Below are positions 11,146 to 23,659 of a DNA stretch of 64,000 nt, piece after piece. The number at the start of each line of letters is the position of its first letter. The stretch's first letter is position 1. The translations under genes and the position numbers were made by a program. The notes below the pieces were generated by a model. It saw only the letters and a list, made by a program, of their open reading frames with translations. It was not told where the DNA came from and did not search any database. The stretch comes from Lepraria neglecta (lineage: Eukaryota > Ascomycota > Lecanoromycetes > Lecanorales > Stereocaulaceae): the NCBI GenBank assembly GCA_033220425.1, contig CM065647.1, positions 5,146,001 through 5,210,000 on the forward strand, in the 5' to 3' direction.

Positions 11146-11640
11146 AAGCATCCTGCTCTCCACCTGCAAATTTTCTGGATAGCATTGCTCGGAACATCCG
11201 ATGATTGTCCCTCTAGTAGCTTCAGGGCCTCAAAATTAGCTTGTATGCTGCTCTATTTCCGCCCTTTTGATGTGTATCTGTGCTTTGGGCCACCGTTGAT
11301 GGCCCGTCTGGTCTCTTTAGGGCTCATACATCGGAGGCTTCCGCTGCTCAAGAAGAGTCGCAAAAATACAAACATGCTGCCCTTACCCTACCATTTTGCC
11401 CTAGATACTCCTCTAGAGACGTGTTGATTGTGCCTCTGGTGGCTCCAAAGCCTATGGATCAGAAACTCTACTTGCTCGACTTAGTGAGCTCAGTGAACGT
11501 TTCTTCTGCAGCAGTCTAGAAGAATAGCAAGCATGCCGCTCCTCCCCTGCCGCTTTAGCCAATATCAAGGCTCTGCGCCATCGTTCAATGTCGTTATCTT
11601 CTCTCCAGGGCCGTATCCCGCTTGACAATGGGTGAAAATG
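11146..11640. repeat. Degenerate tandem repeat, about four copies
   Basis: Four diverged units begin with a catgctgctc-like core at about 11149, 11243, 11373 and 11532. Each carries, 50-90 bases later, a block related to GTTGATTGTGCCTCTGGTG followed by a GGGCCT-like end. Spacing varies (94, 130, 159 bases), so the units have accumulated indels. The first unit abuts the ARP6 stop codon. No ORF runs through them. Confidence 0.6.
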
Positions 11641-12389
11641 GACTTCGTTGGGCGGCGGCCAGTCGATTCCTGATTTGTTTCTGGCTTCTTGTTTACACAT
11701 TTTGCCAGCTACTTTGTTTACCACATTGACCCACTCACGTCACGCCTATTGAGCCCAATGTGGCGCGGTTGCTGACATTCAAGCGGGCCTACGAGCTTGT
11801 ATCTGTACATTCGATCTCAAGACCCTGCTCGCAGTCCTGTCTGGGCTTCCACAAAGCTGGGCATGGTGACTGCTATGCTCTTACGACTCACGCTCCTGAC
11901 ATCAAATCTCTCACGGCACTCTCGTGGTGAGCTAGGTAGAGCTCTTTGCGACTGAAGTCGGTATATACGTACTACGCTGGCCAACACAACCACGGCACTT
12001 CTAATGATAATTTGACCCTGGAAAGTTCCATTTTTAGTGGAAGTGAGTCGAACATGTGGCATTAATTGGCCAAGGTGAGCATGAAAAGCGCAGATGTCTT
12101 GATACGAAGTTGTTCCAGATGATTGAGCCTTCTGGATTGTGTTTGAAACCAACGCCCTTAACCCGACCTTTCCAGGAGACACCTGCCCTACCAATCGTTG
12201 TTCGACGAACATACAGCCCGTCTCAGGCTCTAACAACACATTCGATTCTCTGCATAAGTACGTGAAATCAAGTGACGGATTAAGCGAGACGCTAATTTCA
12301 AAGAAATCTACCTCCGGCGTTATTTGGCTTATTACATAGGCACCGCATTAATAAATTAAATATGAAATAGCAGGAATCAAAGCTATATA
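11641..12389. other. Intergenic region
   Basis: No supported gene. Short ORFs on both strands lack family features. The DNA becomes AT-rich near 12340-12400, next to the transposon relic. Confidence 0.4.
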
Positions 12390-13545
12390 TAGCTGCTATT
12401 ACCGCCTGAAATTTGAGCCCCGGTACGCTACCATTTGGTTGAAAAACCGTTGTTTTTAATAACGTCCCGGCACCATTCCGGTATCGATTATACCCACTTT
12501 ATATACGCCGATCTCTCTACTAAATCATTCTATTCGAATTCCGCCGCCGGCTATATATCAGCTGACGTTAAGATCATTCTTTTATACCCCCGAATCTTCT
12601 GCTTATAACCCCTCCACATATACTTATCTAGGTTAAGATCTAGGCTACTTGGGGGCCAGACTAGCGTCTTGATTCTGTGTTCCTTTAACCACCGTAACGT
12701 TTCTTTTAAACCATAAATTCCGGCGCTATCTTGCATAAAATATCAGCCGGAGTCCCTGCCTTTCCAGCGCCCGGTACCAAGGTAAAAGGAATGGCCGGAG
12801 AATTTATTCGATGTAATCCGTAGAGGTAATCGATTCTCGGAGACTGCCTCGTATTTGCCCCCTCTTAACCGGCTTAATACTACCGGGAAACTGGCATTAT
12901 TCGCTGGCCTGAAGGCCTATGATACAGCCCCAAACTATTAGGGATTGGCGCCCGGAATACTTGAAGTTTTGGCAGTAGTCAGGGCAGTGACGTTCGCCGG
13001 GGCGCCGGTTACATCAATTCGATTACGCTGCCCCGTCTCGAGTGAGCTTCCGTCCGTAAAAATTACCCGTATCCAGTCTTCTATCATCTAATATAGGTGT
13101 TCCTGTGCCTAATTAAGTCTTTTCCGGCGGTTGAACGAGTGGTTTCGGGTACGAAATACAGCGCCGGAAGCCTGCTTTCCGGAGCGCTAGGCGCATAGTC
13201 GATTCTGAGGCCTCGATACCAATATCCGCCGCCAGTTTCATGTAGGACTCTCGCCGGCCATCAGCGGAACTAGTGACCGCCCGGATTAGGTGTCGTAGGT
13301 CGCGTTCGTTGATTTTTTTTAGGGGGGCCGCAGGTAGGGTTTTTATTGGAACGCGCTTCTCCGGACCGCGAAAAGTCGGTATAAGGACCAGGTACTACTA
13401 GTCGATAATTTTCTGACGTTTCGGGGTACTCAGGTGCCTATTGGGGATGCGGGGACTCATTTTGTTAGATGGTGTGTAGGAGAGATAGGGTCAAAACGCG
13501 AAAATATCGCGTAAATCCGTCAGGGGGTCCAGTGTTGACTGCACA
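12390..13545 (-). mobile_element. Tc1/mariner-type DNA transposon relic
   Basis: The minus strand reads as a decayed DDE transposase. It begins near 13463 with MSPRIPNRHLSTPKRQKIID, then stops. An HTH segment follows (INERDLRHLIRAV...LAADIGIEASESTMRLALRKAGF). The first catalytic Asp lies in VIFTDGSSLETGQRNRIDVTG, the second in FMQDSAGIYG (about 12730), and the third region is WPPSSLDLNLDKYMW (about 12610-12655). Several stops and frame changes break it (two adjacent stops after IID, one after PPEKT, and others). I could not find matching terminal inverted repeats, so the limits are approximate. The element is non-functional and fairly old. Confidence 0.75.
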
Positions 13546-13774
13546 GAATTGATGGTCGTTGGACGCGACTTACCGTGTCCCGCGTCAGCCTTATAGAATC
13601 CACCACCAACACCCAGAATCTTCGTCACTCTTCACCACACTGCCTTCCCTCCTCTTCTTTTCCACACGCTTCCCTTCAACATTCCATATCACTCACGTTC
13701 AAGCCCAGCCATCTCGCGAGGATCAATCTATCGGAAAGCCACCCACAGTCTGTACACAAGAGCGATCCATCATC

Positions 13775-15180
13775 ATGTGTTGGCGATGCGAAGAAGAAGA
13801 AGAAGACGAGCCTACCTGTAGCTACTGCGGAGGCAGCTGCTTTGGCAGCTGCGGTAACCCAGACGTATGTTCTTGCTGCTGGTTCTACAAAAACTCTTCC
13901 AGCCCATGGGACGAGGTGGATGACGATGAGGATTTGGACGAGTGTATTGAAACTGGCTGTAACTGCAAATGCCACGAGGATGTTTACGACACCCTCGGTA
14001 TCCGTTTCGAGGCTGGAGTACGCTACGATAGGGACGAGGATGGCCCACCATATGAACGCAAAGGAGTGTTCCGTTTCCTGTCCCTCCCTGGTGAAATCCG
14101 TGAGAAGATATACGGCTTCGCTTTCTTGCAAGATGGTGAACGACGCAAGAGCCAATTTCATCGTGGCACTATCCACACCTCGCTCCTGCGCACATGCCGT
14201 CAGGTCTACAAGGAAGCTGCGAACTTGCCTTTAACCCTCAACAAACTCTCCTTCAATTCTCCGCTCTTCGCACTCGACTTCCTTGGGTTTCACCTTTCTC
14301 CAAGTCAGCGTCACCTAGTGACCGGCATGCACGTTGAACACCACATCTCGGAGTTTGGGGTCTCCAGCTGGCAGCTACTCATAAGGGAGCTGGTCAAGAT
14401 GCCCCTCACCCACTTGGGTCTTACGGTCATGGGAGGCTACCATAAGGAGTCACTTCTTGACCATCACTGCTTCACCTGCCGATTCAAGAAGCTGAAGCAA
14501 CTCAAGAGTTTTGACCTTGTCCTAGGTTCGGGCATGATTACAAAGGCAGATAAGGACGACCTCGTGGAAGAGATGCGGACAAGACTGATTAAGGGCTATA
14601 TCCGACCTCAGAAAGCTAAGACATCGAAGAATAAGCGTGCTGCAACAAGCGATAGCGACACCAAGCCCAAGACGCCTTCGAAGAAAGCCAAGAAGGGCCA
14701 TGGCAAGGTAAGCACTGCACCATCAATAAACCCACATTCTTTGCATGTAATGAGCTTACTCCTGTCTAGCCCAAGTACCAAGCGAAGATCGTCCGCTCTA
14801 CGAAAACCAGCCGACTTGGTCTGAAATCCGGAATGGCCGAACACCAAGCAGCCGAAGCAGCCACGCAGCGAGCCAAACTATTCCTACTGGGTCAATACGA
14901 CCAGCTCAAGCAGTATGCAATATCTCTTGACTACGATGCAGCTCCAGTCAAGATCCGCTTAGAGGAGGCCCGCCAAGCTGCCGAGGTGATCGATGAAGCG
15001 AAATTCGAGAAGGTGGCTCACGGCATCTTCTTGACTTTGGAGGAGCGGTACAACAAGATCGCCAATGCCCGCAACGAGGTTCCACGCTTCGAAACTCCTG
15101 CTACCACACCTGAGCCTTCGGCTTCACAGGAGTCATCTACGTTGCTCGACACGCAACACTTGTCACAGCTCTCTTGTTGA
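13775..15180 (+). CDS. Cys-rich 2EXR/F-box-like fungal protein
   Basis: Two exons, 13775-14707 and 14770-15180, are joined by a 62-bp intron (GTAAGC donor, CTAG acceptor) and give 447 residues. I chose the ATG at 13775 because the upstream in-frame extension is low-complexity and looks like 5' UTR. Residues 1-75 hold about 15 cysteines (CWRCEEEEEDEPTCSYC, SCFGSCG, CSCCWFY, CNCKCH) and may bind zinc. Around residue 98 begins FRFLSLPGEIREKIYGFAF, followed by SLLRTCRQVYKEA, the pattern of fungal F-box-like/2EXR proteins. A basic Lys-rich linker (about 285-315) looks nuclear. The C-terminal exon is helical (EEARQAAEVIDEAKFEKVAHGI). Function is unknown; adaptor or nuclear roles are guesses. Confidence 0.75.
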
Positions 15181-16875
15181 GCTTGTCTACAAACAATGTA
15201 CGAAAAGCAGGAGCGATGTACATGTGACATTATCCAATACCAAGAGGCCCTACACCCATGCACACCTAAGTTCCATGTCCCATAATATCATGCAATCACT
15301 GTTACGTTGAGATATCGCTTGCAGCACTATGTTATTCCATAGAAGAGTGGGGATTTGCACAATGCCATGAGACACGGCAGGATAAAGGGAGGAACTGTTA
15401 CTTGCGTCATCAATTAAATGTACACATCTTTGCTCTACGCATGCTGTTCGATACATACTTCACGCTATTAGCTAGTCATATTCTACAAGCTTATCGCTGT
15501 TATAAAATCAGAATAACCTCATGTGCAGCTCGCAGGTGACAACAAAGAGTGAGAACGGAACTCTATCAGAGCTCGTTTGTAGGCGGTACGACTCCTCCAG
15601 TCAAGTTTCTGCGATGATCGTATCGACCATTGGGCCAAAACGTATCTGCTTCTCGAATGAAAAAATCTAGAGCGGACATTCTCTTTATTCATTACTGTAT
15701 TTTGTCCTGATGCGAAGTGTTAACAACATCCATGATTGCTTTCCAGTCTTGTTTCTTGAGAGTAGCTAATCACGGTATTAACGGCACTGTCTAACAGTTG
15801 ACCTTCCCCAAATTAATATCATTCCACAGTACGGTATTTTGAGACGAGAAAAGGTTGTTATGTCATATTTGGACGTTTGCGGATGTGCAAATTAAATAGC
15901 AGCATCGAAAAAGACTCTTACTAGGCATTCAGGTATTTCGTCGGAAATTTGTCCGGCAGTCCAAGCGAAGCAGCCAGAAAGATATAGGCATGTCAAAACA
16001 TGTTGCGAAAAAAGAATAGGGACAGGGACTTTCTGCCTAGGTAGAGCTTGGGGCTATAGGTGGAGCTTGAGCGGAGCCAACCCATTAACTACAGGAGATT
16101 TTCGCATACCACCCTTTACAAACAATGCATTTAGGCTGAAGATATACAATCGTAAATGCTTAATTAAGACTTGAAGCCCAAGCTATACTGTAAGTAGTTG
16201 TTCGTACTGTATATGTTTATTGGTTATATCTACTCTAGCTAATGAGGTCTAGGACTATCTAATACCGAGACGCTCGATATTCATGCACATCTAACCTTTA
16301 TTTCGCAGAACATCTTTCGTTGACCGTTACATCCAAGTTTCGCTTGCCGTGTCTTATTTCATAGACTCTTATGGCATCGTTCTGCTTGCAAGCAACATAA
16401 TTGGGCTGAAGGTGTGAAGGCTCATTTGAGCCTTGGCCCTTAATCGCATGCTCATAACATGTTGCATATCATCACTATAGACATACGATTCTACGCATAA
16501 TGAAAATCTGCCTGTGCTGTTGTTGCAATGGCATCGAAAAAGATACATTTTCCAGGCACTATCTCGGAAAAATCAAATGGAGCAGCTGGACAAGTGTCAC
16601 GACCCAAGATGTTTATCAACGAGCTGGTGTGACAAACCCGGGAAGAAACGATCATACACGACCTTCTGCTACAGCTGGCCCTGAGCGGAGCGAAGCTGGA
16701 ACTGCAACAATTTTATATCAATTACAAATGTAACATACTCTCTGCTTGCAGACAATTCACCCTTACTTCCACCCACTGCGTCACCTCTCCAACAACCCTA
16801 CAGCACCAATCAACCCCACACCGACTTCACACTGCCTCAAAACTAGCTCCCACCGGTCCCAAACCACCACCCACA
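15181..16875. other. Intergenic region, 1.7 kb
   Basis: No supported gene, RNA or transposon. A short direct repeat (GTAGAGCTTGGGGC / GTGGAGCTTGAGCG) lies at about 16040-16070. The ORF at 16500-16733 has no family features. The last 100 bases are C-rich, as expected before a fungal start. Confidence 0.4.
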
Positions 16876-17355
16876 ATGCTCAGACACCTCCTCCTCCAAC
16901 ACAAAAAGCCACCCAGCCCCTTCCTCTGCACCCTCACCTCAACCTCCAAACAACCATCGTCTTCTCCCGCCCTAGCAATCTCACCAACAAAAATCACCTC
17001 ATAAAGATTATCAGTACCAGCCCTCAGCAAACACCACTCTAAACCCCAACCCAATCGACCCATTACCCTGATCTTAGAGCTAGCAAAAGAGAAGAAGCAA
17101 AAATCTCAACAAAAGCCTTTACGGCTGCAATCGCGCCTTTTCAATTCCCAATTCTCGAGTACCAGAGCGAGATTGGATGGACTCCGCCAAGTCGCCATAT
17201 GTGTGGGAGGAATACTGGCCTTGATCATAGTGGGTGAAATGGCGTATATGTACTATCTGTACAGGCATTATCAAGGGAGATGGGAGGTAGAGAAGATGAA
17301 GGCGCGGAGGTGGTTGGGGTTAGATGGTTGGGAAAGGGCAGTTGGCCGGTGGTAG
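16876..17355 (+). CDS. Small single-pass membrane protein, possibly mitochondrial
   Basis: I do not recognise this protein. A model with exons 16876-16958 and 17028-17355 (69-bp intron) gives 136 residues. The start MLRHLLLQHKKPP and a basic, Ser-rich N-terminal third look like a mitochondrial presequence. The centre is basic (KEKKQKSQQKPLRLQSRLF). A single membrane span lies near residues 85-105 (VAICVGGILALIIVGEMAYMYYLY), followed by a charged tail (GRWEVEKMKARRW). Without the intron the same frame is open except for one TAA. After the stop the frame continues into a Lys/Glu-rich stretch to about 17457, which suggests that the stop may truncate a longer ancestral tail. The gene model is uncertain. 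Confidence 0.4.
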
Positions 17356-17603
17356 GAATGGAGGCAGAAAAGGAAGGAGAAGGAGAAGGCGAAGGAGAAA
17401 AAGAGGATGAGACTATTGAGAGATAAGAGCTATAAGTGGCAGTCGCAGGGCAAATGAGGATATATCGAGTGGTCCGAGCAAAGCCGGTTGGGCTTCAATG
17501 GTTCATTACTATGTATGGACGGTCGCAACCCCACCCAGCTCTAGGTACAACGTGAACAGCGTAAACAAGGTGCTATGCAATGAGTCGTGAACTCTCGTTT
17601 TGA

Positions 17604-19693
17604 TTATACGCGTGCTTTCGCATTGGAGCTGATTGCTAGGGATTTGATCTTGGGGAAGTTCTGCGGTAGATTAGCGATACCGTTCTTGTTCTTTGAAAAC
17701 AACAGGACTTACCGGAGTACCAAAGCCCGTCACAGCATCCCAGCCTGCTTCAGCGGGGAAGCCAGATCCACCACAGCCAATAGCCGATCCACTCGTGATA
17801 TCGGTAAATGCGGTATAGCCCGTTGAGTACAACCACGGGTTAAGAAAGCCAAGAACCGGCTTGCCAGCAGCAATGAGAGCATCATTGACCAAGGACAGCA
17901 CCGCGGAAGCAGTAGGCGTCGACGCACTAGTCCCGTCGAGGAGGACAATGCTTCCGTTCCAGATAGTAATAAAGGATTGCCCTTGAGCTGAGATATCTGG
18001 GTACCCGCGACCAGTGGTATTGAAGAGCCCAGCGAACTCTCCGCCGAGACTTGAGATGTAGTTCTTCACGACCTTGTTGTCATTCTGGTAGGAGGGACGT
18101 GGGAAGTAGTTGCTGAAGCCGCCGCCACTTGCGAAGTGGTTTCGAGGGTCATACGCTGCGACTTCAGGATTGACGTTCTTGGTGGCGCCAACGCTGGTCA
18201 CGTAGGGGCAGCCGTCTGGGAAGGACGGGAGGAAGGTTGAGATGTTCTTGCCGTCATTTGTGAAGCAGTCGCCAGTAGCTCCAACTCCGTTGTCCCCGCT
18301 GGCGCAGAGGAAGGAGGTTCCACGCGCTCCTAGTTGGGCGAAAAGGTTGCAGACCTTCTTGGCGTATGATTCAGGGACGGTTTGCTCGTCGTCACCGTAG
18401 GATGAGCTGATGACTTGGGGAATGGTGGTCATATCTAGAACGGCGTTGAGAAACTGCAGGTAGGGCTCATTGGTGTCCGTTGCTATGTCTCATCAGTGGG
18501 AGCCCCGGGTCAAGGCTATAGGGGACTTACGCGTAAGATCATCTGGATTGAAAGGAGGCATTCCACCGGTTGTGAACGCAGTGAGAGGAGTAGGGTAATC
18601 GATACCAATGATTGTCTCAGCATCAAGATTTCCTTCGAGATCTTTGCCTGCTGCCAATTGCGCAGGAGTATCCGGCGTTTGCTGATTGTCTCCTCCATTG
18701 ATGACTACCACTTGGAAGGTCTCCGCTTCAGAGACTGCCTCTTTCCTGTACATCTCCAAGAAGATCGAAACGTCGGAACGATTGTTGGCCTCCAGCAAAA
18801 AGTCAGTCAGGCCAACTTGATTCTTGCCTGGCACCTGTGGCTTATAACTCTTTGTACCATAGAGGGTTCTCAAGCAGAGTGACGTGACCGCGCTGCTATT
18901 GCAGGCTTGGGCGACAGAGAGATCAGTCGAATCAGGAGTGGCGGCAATAGCGTTGACCTGAGCGAATTCCGCTGACTCGGCTGCAGGAGGCGCCGCAGAG
19001 ATTTCCTCGATTGGCTTAAGAGTCTTAAGCGTCCTTCGACGACCTGCTGGACGGAAGAAAGAGTTCGTTGGCTGGATCGCATCGATGTGTTCGTGCAGAT
19101 GCTGTGGCAGCGACCATTCTGGGGTACGAACCACACGGTCTCCATCTTCATGTTCATAGATGGAGTACTCAGTATCGAGCAGTTTCTCTACAGCACTGAC
19201 TGGTAGAGAGACTTTGATCCAGTCCTTGGCTTCGTTGTACGAGAGCCGGGCGTTGTCGATGCCATTATCGAACAGCCAGTCGTGGACTTGCTCCGAGGTA
19301 TCATCTGTAGGCTTGACCAGCTCTTTCACCTCCTCAGCCGTGAGATGCTGTCCGTAACGAGGGTGAGAGGGTATCGAGACTATTGAGGAAAGACAGTCAG
19401 CTCTGTTTACTAGATCTAGTATGCCATCGTAGACCACGAGGAGCTTATTCTACAGGTATTTGCCTACCTTCGTAGAGATGTCGCTCAAGCTCGTCGAATC
19501 GACTTTGTCTGAGACCAATGTGCAAGTTTATGACCTTGCTAGGAGGTGCCGGTCCAACTTTGTACCATCTGTTGGGTACATTGTGGGTGTCCTTCACGAC
19601 GTATGGGGAGCGAGTGCGTACGGGTGAGCTAAGGACAGTGGTTGTAGCGACCAGGAGGGCCAGCGATGCTGAACGAAAAATGTGGGTTAGCAT
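17604..19693 (-). CDS. Secreted sedolisin-family serine peptidase (S53)
   Basis: This is an acid-active endo- or tripeptidyl-peptidase of family S53, made as a secreted proenzyme. Four exons join in frame: 19693-19468, 19379-18531, 18482-17713 and 17660-17604 (633 residues; introns 88, 48 and 52 bp). The ATG at 19693 opens a signal peptide (SASLALLVATTTVLSSP). The pro-domain follows, with YEVSIPSHPRYGQHLTAEEV across the first intron. Catalytic residues are visible: Glu324 and Asp328 in EGNLDAET, the oxyanion Asp422 in CASGDNGVG, and Ser544 in GTSASTP. The calcium-site region DITSGSAIGC and the ending GFGTPNFPKIKSL are typical. Length is normal. The gene looks whole and is probably a nutritional or host-tissue protease. 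Confidence 0.93.
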
Positions 19694-21425
19694 TTTTTGC
19701 GACTGAGGATGCAATGCAGGAGAAAAACAGGAGAAGATGCAGTGACTTACTCTCCTTTAAATGCACCTCGAAATGATGAGTTCCTGCGTCTTCGTGCTAA
19801 TGCAGTCGCATTGGGAAGGAACTCGTTGCTCAAGGGGGAATTCCTTCCATGGTTCCCAAAGCAGGCTACCCTTGCATGCTGGTGTATTTGATACCCCGCT
19901 GGCGAGAGTTGCAAGATTAGAGAGGTCCGTTATTTTCAGAAGCTGAAATTGTTGTACCTTGCCTATATCAGTAGGAGCTTTCATGGGAGTGAGTCTATTG
20001 GAGGATCTCACATTATCTAGCTTCCAATTTGAGCGTAGGCACAGATTCTAGCGACCGAGGGGCCGATTGAAACGGGGTGGCCCGCCGACCGATAGGGGCG
20101 TCTTTTGCTTGCAACAAGTATTTTTCGGTCCTGCCGTTCGCAAGGAGATCTACGTAGTCGACTAGTAGATTGAAGAAGCAGCCAATTGATTGATGCGCAG
20201 ACGATGGAAGATTGGAATTCGCCATGCCGCTCTTGTCATCCAGTCACGTTCGGACTTGCCATGCCCGGACTAGCGCCCGCAGGCTTCAACGACATGCCTT
20301 GGCTTTACGTCCCCTTTAAGGTACCCATGGAGGCCTGGAAGGCCAGGGAAATGAGCAATGAGTGAGTGCATTGCATGTGCTCAAGCATGACCGTTACTTT
20401 GATGCTCGCAGCAAGCAGCAGAAGCAAGGGAACAAAGCGAGTTGACTTCGGGCAGTCGGTACCTTTTGGCACGCTCTGGATCTGGACGTTGGGGGCCATT
20501 GAGTAACATCTCACAACTGACAAAGGCCGTCCGGAGCTCGTGGATATAGCTATTTGGCAGTTTCAATACTGACAGATCCAACTGCAGCTCAATATGATAC
20601 TTGCAACGCTCGGATCCCGCGAAAGGCGAGGCAAGGTCCCTTGATAATGCCATGATATCGTCAAGCTTCAAGCACATTTTCGACGAATGCTTGGGCCTTG
20701 TACCCTTCCGAATGCAATAACGTCGTCGCGGAGACCTTTCAAAGCTGGCCAAACCAACCAGCGGCTGTCTTCTGAGGGAGGCTCTGCGTGGGGGCTGCCT
20801 TGAACCAACTGGAGAACAGAGGGGTTCCTTCTCAGCTCGTCCTGCTTCGAACTGACGATCTATCGTGTTAAATCTTTGTGTTCGCTGCTCTTGACGCCCT
20901 CCCTGCTCACGAATCCCCACGAGTAGCCTGAAGGTCCTCTCCGGGTACTGTTTGCTGCCGCCACGACTGTCCTTTCAACGCTGAGCCTCGTCGCTGTCAC
21001 GTATGGTCTGGTCATCTCGATTCAAGCACGGGAACAGGGTTTGAAGGGCGGGGTAGATTCTACCGAGCAGCCTAAGCATTCGTTAGCTGTTGCCCGGGAT
21101 ATCAATTCGGCTACATACATTGACTATTCTCCTCTGGTACAGCGCTATGTTGACGGCTGTTCATGACTATGTGGGCAACTGTGGGTAAAGGTGGAGAATG
21201 GCGTTCAGCGCGGTTGTAATGGTTCTCACTGTGCGACGATTGTTCTTCGGTCGTAGCCCGTTCAATATATGTATGATAACTTCGACGGCCGTATCGATCT
21301 GTTGGCAGGACCAGCTAGGTACGGATACAAGCGGAAGGGAGGTAGATCCGCGCGTTTCGAAATTTGTGGTGGAAGATCAAAGCTCAAATCATTGTCGGTG
21401 CCTAGGCCAGTAGGTGAGAAGTGCA
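19694..21425. other. Intergenic region, 1.7 kb
   Basis: It contains the sedolisin promoter and an open minus-strand reading at 20381-20920 (179 residues) that shows no family motif and has no convincing start, so I do not call it. No repeat or RNA is recognised. Confidence 0.35.
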
Positions 21426-22487
21426 TCATGCCTCGGTCGTACCGTCGTCCTCCATATACTCGTCATTGCTTTGCGCGGGGCACAAAAGGAGGTCGAAAGA
21501 GACCGAGGACAATCCTGGCATCACTGATGATCTGGTCTCTTTCTCTTTCTCTGCTCGAGACTGGGATATCAGAGCCTTCTCGGCCTCGCGGCACTGACGT
21601 CTCTGTTGTTCATTGCGGTTCTTGCTTTTCTTTTTGGGCGGCGTGGCCTCTGGGTTCTCTGCGAGAGACTGGTCGGGGGGTGTCTGTGCCTTCTTTCCAG
21701 CAGTTTTATTGGCTTCTGGAGCCCAGAGCTGCAAGAATACAGGTTTGAATGCCTGCGGCTCCTTGTCAGAGCTACCTACACAGACCGGAGCGGTAGACGA
21801 ACCTGGTTGACAAGCTTTTTTCGATGCGGAGGGTTGCTGGGATATTCTTGTTTGACTTGAATCTTCCAACAGTGCGCCACTTGCTTCTTGTTCAATTCCA
21901 CTCACTACAGTGCATGCTTTTCAGTCATATCCTTTGGTATATTGAAGCAGGCCAAATTTGAGGCCCTCGAAGTGGTATTTAATGTAGATAACAGGTTCAA
22001 GATGGCTCTCGAGAAGCGCCGAAGGTGAGTCTGCATCGTATGGGCTGTCTGCAGCCTCCACAAGGGTATCTTCAGCATTGAGAGAGTCGTCCCATGCTGA
22101 GATGCACTTGTTGACAGCAGGTAAGAGTGATGAAAGTAGGTAGATGGAAACTGCGTAAGTGAAGGTGAGCTGTGTTGAAGCTGCCGAGCCTTTGTTGATT
22201 GATAACCGAACGCTTTGTTTTGCTGGTGAATTCCGTGAGATGTCATCAATCTGAACTCCCCTCCGCTCAACAAAACTTTGGTTCATAACCCGATCTAAGA
22301 TTACACATTCTAGTGAATAAGGCAGCTTAGCTTGACCGCTAAGTGCTTCCAACAAAATGGGTCTAGTGAGCGCGTTGAAACGGTACCTAGGCACAACAAT
22401 ATCTGGAGCTTTACTCACTGATTCCTTCTTTTTGATTTTTGAGGTCAAGCGTTCCGAGCCCACCCTGCTCTTTTCATTTTTTGCCAT
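21426..22487 (-). CDS. Unknown fungal protein with one in-frame stop
   Basis: I do not recognise this gene. From the ATG at 22487 a single frame runs to 21426, interrupted only by one TGA near 21921, giving 188 residues before it and about 160 after. The N-terminal half has a folded look (VVPRYRFNALTRPILLEALSG, LTFTYAVSIYLLSSLLPAVN, VIYIKYHFEGLKFGLLQYTKGY). The part after the stop is disordered, Pro/Lys/Ser-rich and basic (PPKKKSKNRNEQQRRQCREAEK), like a nuclear tail. The stop could derive from CGA by a C-to-T change. No intron that removes it is obvious. A fragment of a second copy of the N-terminal region lies 1 kb upstream of the gene. Confidence 0.5.
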
Positions 22488-23659
22488 TGGGGAGTGTTTT
22501 CGCTAATAATTTACCACTTGGGGTCATTACCACAACACCCACCTGGAGTCGTCAATTCTTATCTCGTGTGTCTTCCGTGCCTTCAAGCCACGACATAAGC
22601 ACTGAGACTGTAAATGTTTCGATGCTGGGGCTTGGCTCGTAGCACGATGTGAGGCTTGGGATCTCATCTACGTACTCATGGATGCTAATATTTGATGGTA
22701 TTGAGAAGTAACCTGCACTATGACAGAATTGAGTCCTATCGGCAGCCAAAATGGCAGTGTAGGGCCGCATGCTCATGGAGTCAAATTTCTCTCCTAGTGC
22801 CATCAGTACCCTTAACACCTACCATCCATTCATGTTGCACCAGCAATCAGTAATGAGCAATGAGCACTGTAGTATTACCTTGTCCAGACCAACGTCCGTT
22901 GGAAGGCTATGCTAGAAACATGCAACGGGCTCTTCCTCTTCTTCGGAATGTGCTATGTGTTCGGCCCTCAGGAACTCCGTGACCGGCTATCTTTTCTGAT
23001 TTCCTGCCAGATCGCAACAGAATTCGAGCAGCACCTGTCGTTCTATGGCCATGGTGCCGGGTCAGAACCGGGGAGGAGAAATTTAGCGTTAGAGGGTGGA
23101 CATGTGCTAATGGTCTAAGAAATTTCTCGCATGGGAGGCGCCACATGTTGTGGCAAAGTAGACCATCTTCTGCACTCCACGGTCTGCTACTACGCGGTAC
23201 GCACATCCAAATTGCCTTTGCATGTAGTGAAATTGCAAAGGTACGAAGTATGGTTGAACACGCAATAATTTGTGAAATGCTAATTTTGCAATATATAGGA
23301 TCGTATTCAAGTTATCCTAAAATGAATGGGATAGCTAGCTTGACCGTTAGCGTTCCAACAAAATGGGTCTAGTGAGCGCGTTGAAACGGTACCTAGGCAC
23401 AATAATATCCGGAGTCTCATTCATTTTTGCGGTCCTTGGTTCAAAAATCCCGGTTACTTTAACTTTTCTTTTGTCACCTCAGAATTCAAAAGATCTTCGG
23501 ATTTGGTCATATCTACTGATAAAGCTTCCGTATCAAACCAATTTCGAGGAAGTATATGAGATTCGGCCATAAGCCACAAGCGTGGTGGCTTTATCAATTG
23601 TGTCAGCTGAGCGCTTTGAAGCTGCCATGGCCTAATCTCATGGGACTAGCGTCGACGGA
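22488..23659. other. Intergenic region with a gene fragment
   Basis: Holds the partial copy at 23331-23415 and otherwise nothing I can assign. Confidence 0.4.
23331..23415 (-). repeat. Partial duplicate of the 22.4-kb gene
   Basis: This stretch matches 22325-22407 over about 83 bases, including the identical core TGGGTCTAGTGAGCGCGTTG. On the minus strand it encodes PDIIVPRYRFNALTRPILLE, against PDIVVPRYRFNALTRPILLE in the neighbour. Similarity fades on both sides, and a stop follows. It is a relic of a second copy in the same orientation. Confidence 0.8.

Noticed and set aside
12390-13545. Terminal inverted repeats for the Tc1/mariner relic
   Set aside because: I compared both flanks and could not find a convincing inverted match, so the limits are only approximate.
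13559-13774. Upstream in-frame extension of the Cys-rich 2EXR-like protein
   Set aside because: It is rich in Ser, Pro, His and Thr and resembles translated 5' UTR; the ATG at 13775 gives a natural N-terminus.
20381-20920. Minus-strand ORF of 179 residues as a gene
   Set aside because: It has no recognisable motif, an Arg-rich composition as in random GC-rich frames, and no supporting splice or start context.
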